From Opitutus sp. GAS368 (GTDB lineage Bacteria > Verrucomicrobiota > Verrucomicrobiia > Opitutales > Opitutaceae), in NCBI GenBank assembly GCA_945862035.1, contig CAMAXB010000212.1, positions 1 to 5,607 on the forward strand: DNA of 5,607 bases, written 5' to 3'. Positions 5,275 to 5,607 of this stretch are shown here, in pieces. A program made the translations under genes and the position numbers. Under the pieces are notes generated by a model. It did no database searches and was not told the origin of the DNA. It saw only the letters and a list, made by a program, of their open reading frames with translations. Positions within the stretch are counted from its first letter, which is position 1; each line of letters starts with the position of its first letter.

Positions 5275-5607
5275 TCAAGGCTTCCCTGCAGCAACCCGCG
5301 GGGGCCAAGGCCGCTCGTAAGTCGTGAACTGACTCCCGTAGAGGGAAAATCGTTCAACCTCCACCAGCTCGGCCGCGCACCAGGCCAGAACCGTGGGAGA
5401 GAGGGCGGCGAGTTTGCGGTCATAGGGGTAGTTGGACTGCGGTGAGGCCGTGGTCACGAAGACGAAATCACTCAGCTTGAGGCGATCCATCACTTCCTCC
5501 TCCGTGGGTTCTGCGATACCGGTTGGGAGCATCATTTCAAAAGGAACCCACTTCCCGGTGCGTTCGTAGGTGGTGACGCGCAAGATCTGTCCGTCCAAAG
5601 CATCGGT
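5275..5607 (-). CDS. C-terminal part of a hypothetical protein, possibly a GT39-like membrane glycosyltransferase
   Basis: The frame is open from the window edge to a TGA at 5275-5277 and gives 110 residues; three sense codons precede the first TTG, so the gene most likely begins outside the window. No membrane helix is seen. The fragment reads as a small alpha/beta domain: a strand-rich start (GQILRVTTYER), an acidic helix (EPTEEEVMDRL), a strand DFVFVTT, PYDRKLAAL, and a final strand pair with FSLYGSQFTTYER. This pattern, with a 'DFVFVTT' strand and an ending of 'LYG..F..YER' type, is what I would expect of the soluble C-terminal domain of ArnT/PMT-like (GT39) glycosyltransferases, but no catalytic motif is in view. 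That family call is weak. It is codirectional with the LTA-synthase-like gene, yet separated by about 250 nt with hairpins, so it is probably a different transcript. Confidence 0.7.
   Translation of the reverse strand, partial: TDALDGQILRVTTYERTGKWVPFEMMLPTGIAEPTEEEVMDRLKLSDFVFVTTASPQSNYPYDRKLAALSPTVLAWCAAELVEVERFSLYGSQFTTYERPWPPRVAAGKP

Noticed and set aside
1..5607. CRISPR arrays, tRNA or rRNA genes, insertion sequences and phage genes
   Set aside because: No regularly spaced direct repeats, cloverleaf-like sequence, transposase or phage-type coding sequence could be found by reading both strands.

Overview
The window is GC-rich bacterial DNA (my eye estimate is a little above 60% G+C). 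A DUF1501 protein with a C-terminal anchoring tail, a Gram-negative-looking layout and no obvious Shine-Dalgarno sequences together suggest a member of the Verrucomicrobiota/Planctomycetota group, perhaps an Opitutaceae relative. That placement is inference; no rRNA or other phylogenetic marker is present.

Layout: (1) 2-970, plus strand, is the 3' part of a DUF1501 gene. Its product carries a Pro/Thr-rich linker and a Gly-rich, hydrophobic, basic C-terminal tail. (2) 971-1055 is a short convergent intergenic region with hairpins. (3) 1056-5026, minus strand, is a compact three-gene set, transcribed in this order: an LTA-synthase-type membrane sulfatase-fold transferase (5026-3011), an exported BNR/Asp-box 'sialidase-like' protein (2950-1706), and a small polytopic membrane protein (1709-1056). 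The first gap is 60 nt. The last two genes overlap by ATGA, so an operon is likely. (4) 5027-5274 is a non-coding gap with several stacked inverted repeats. (5) 5275-5607, minus strand, is the 3' end of another gene, possibly the soluble C-terminal domain of a membrane glycosyltransferase.

The minus-strand trio is the most interesting part. All three products should sit in or across the cytoplasmic membrane and face the periplasm: a phosphoglycerol/phosphoethanolamine-type transferase with intact metal and nucleophile residues, a beta-propeller glycan-active protein without the canonical sialidase FRIP motif, and a translationally coupled 6-7 TM partner. A plausible reading is a small module that decorates and trims an envelope glycopolymer. 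The substrate cannot be read from the sequence. No tRNA, rRNA, CRISPR array, insertion sequence or phage gene was seen.
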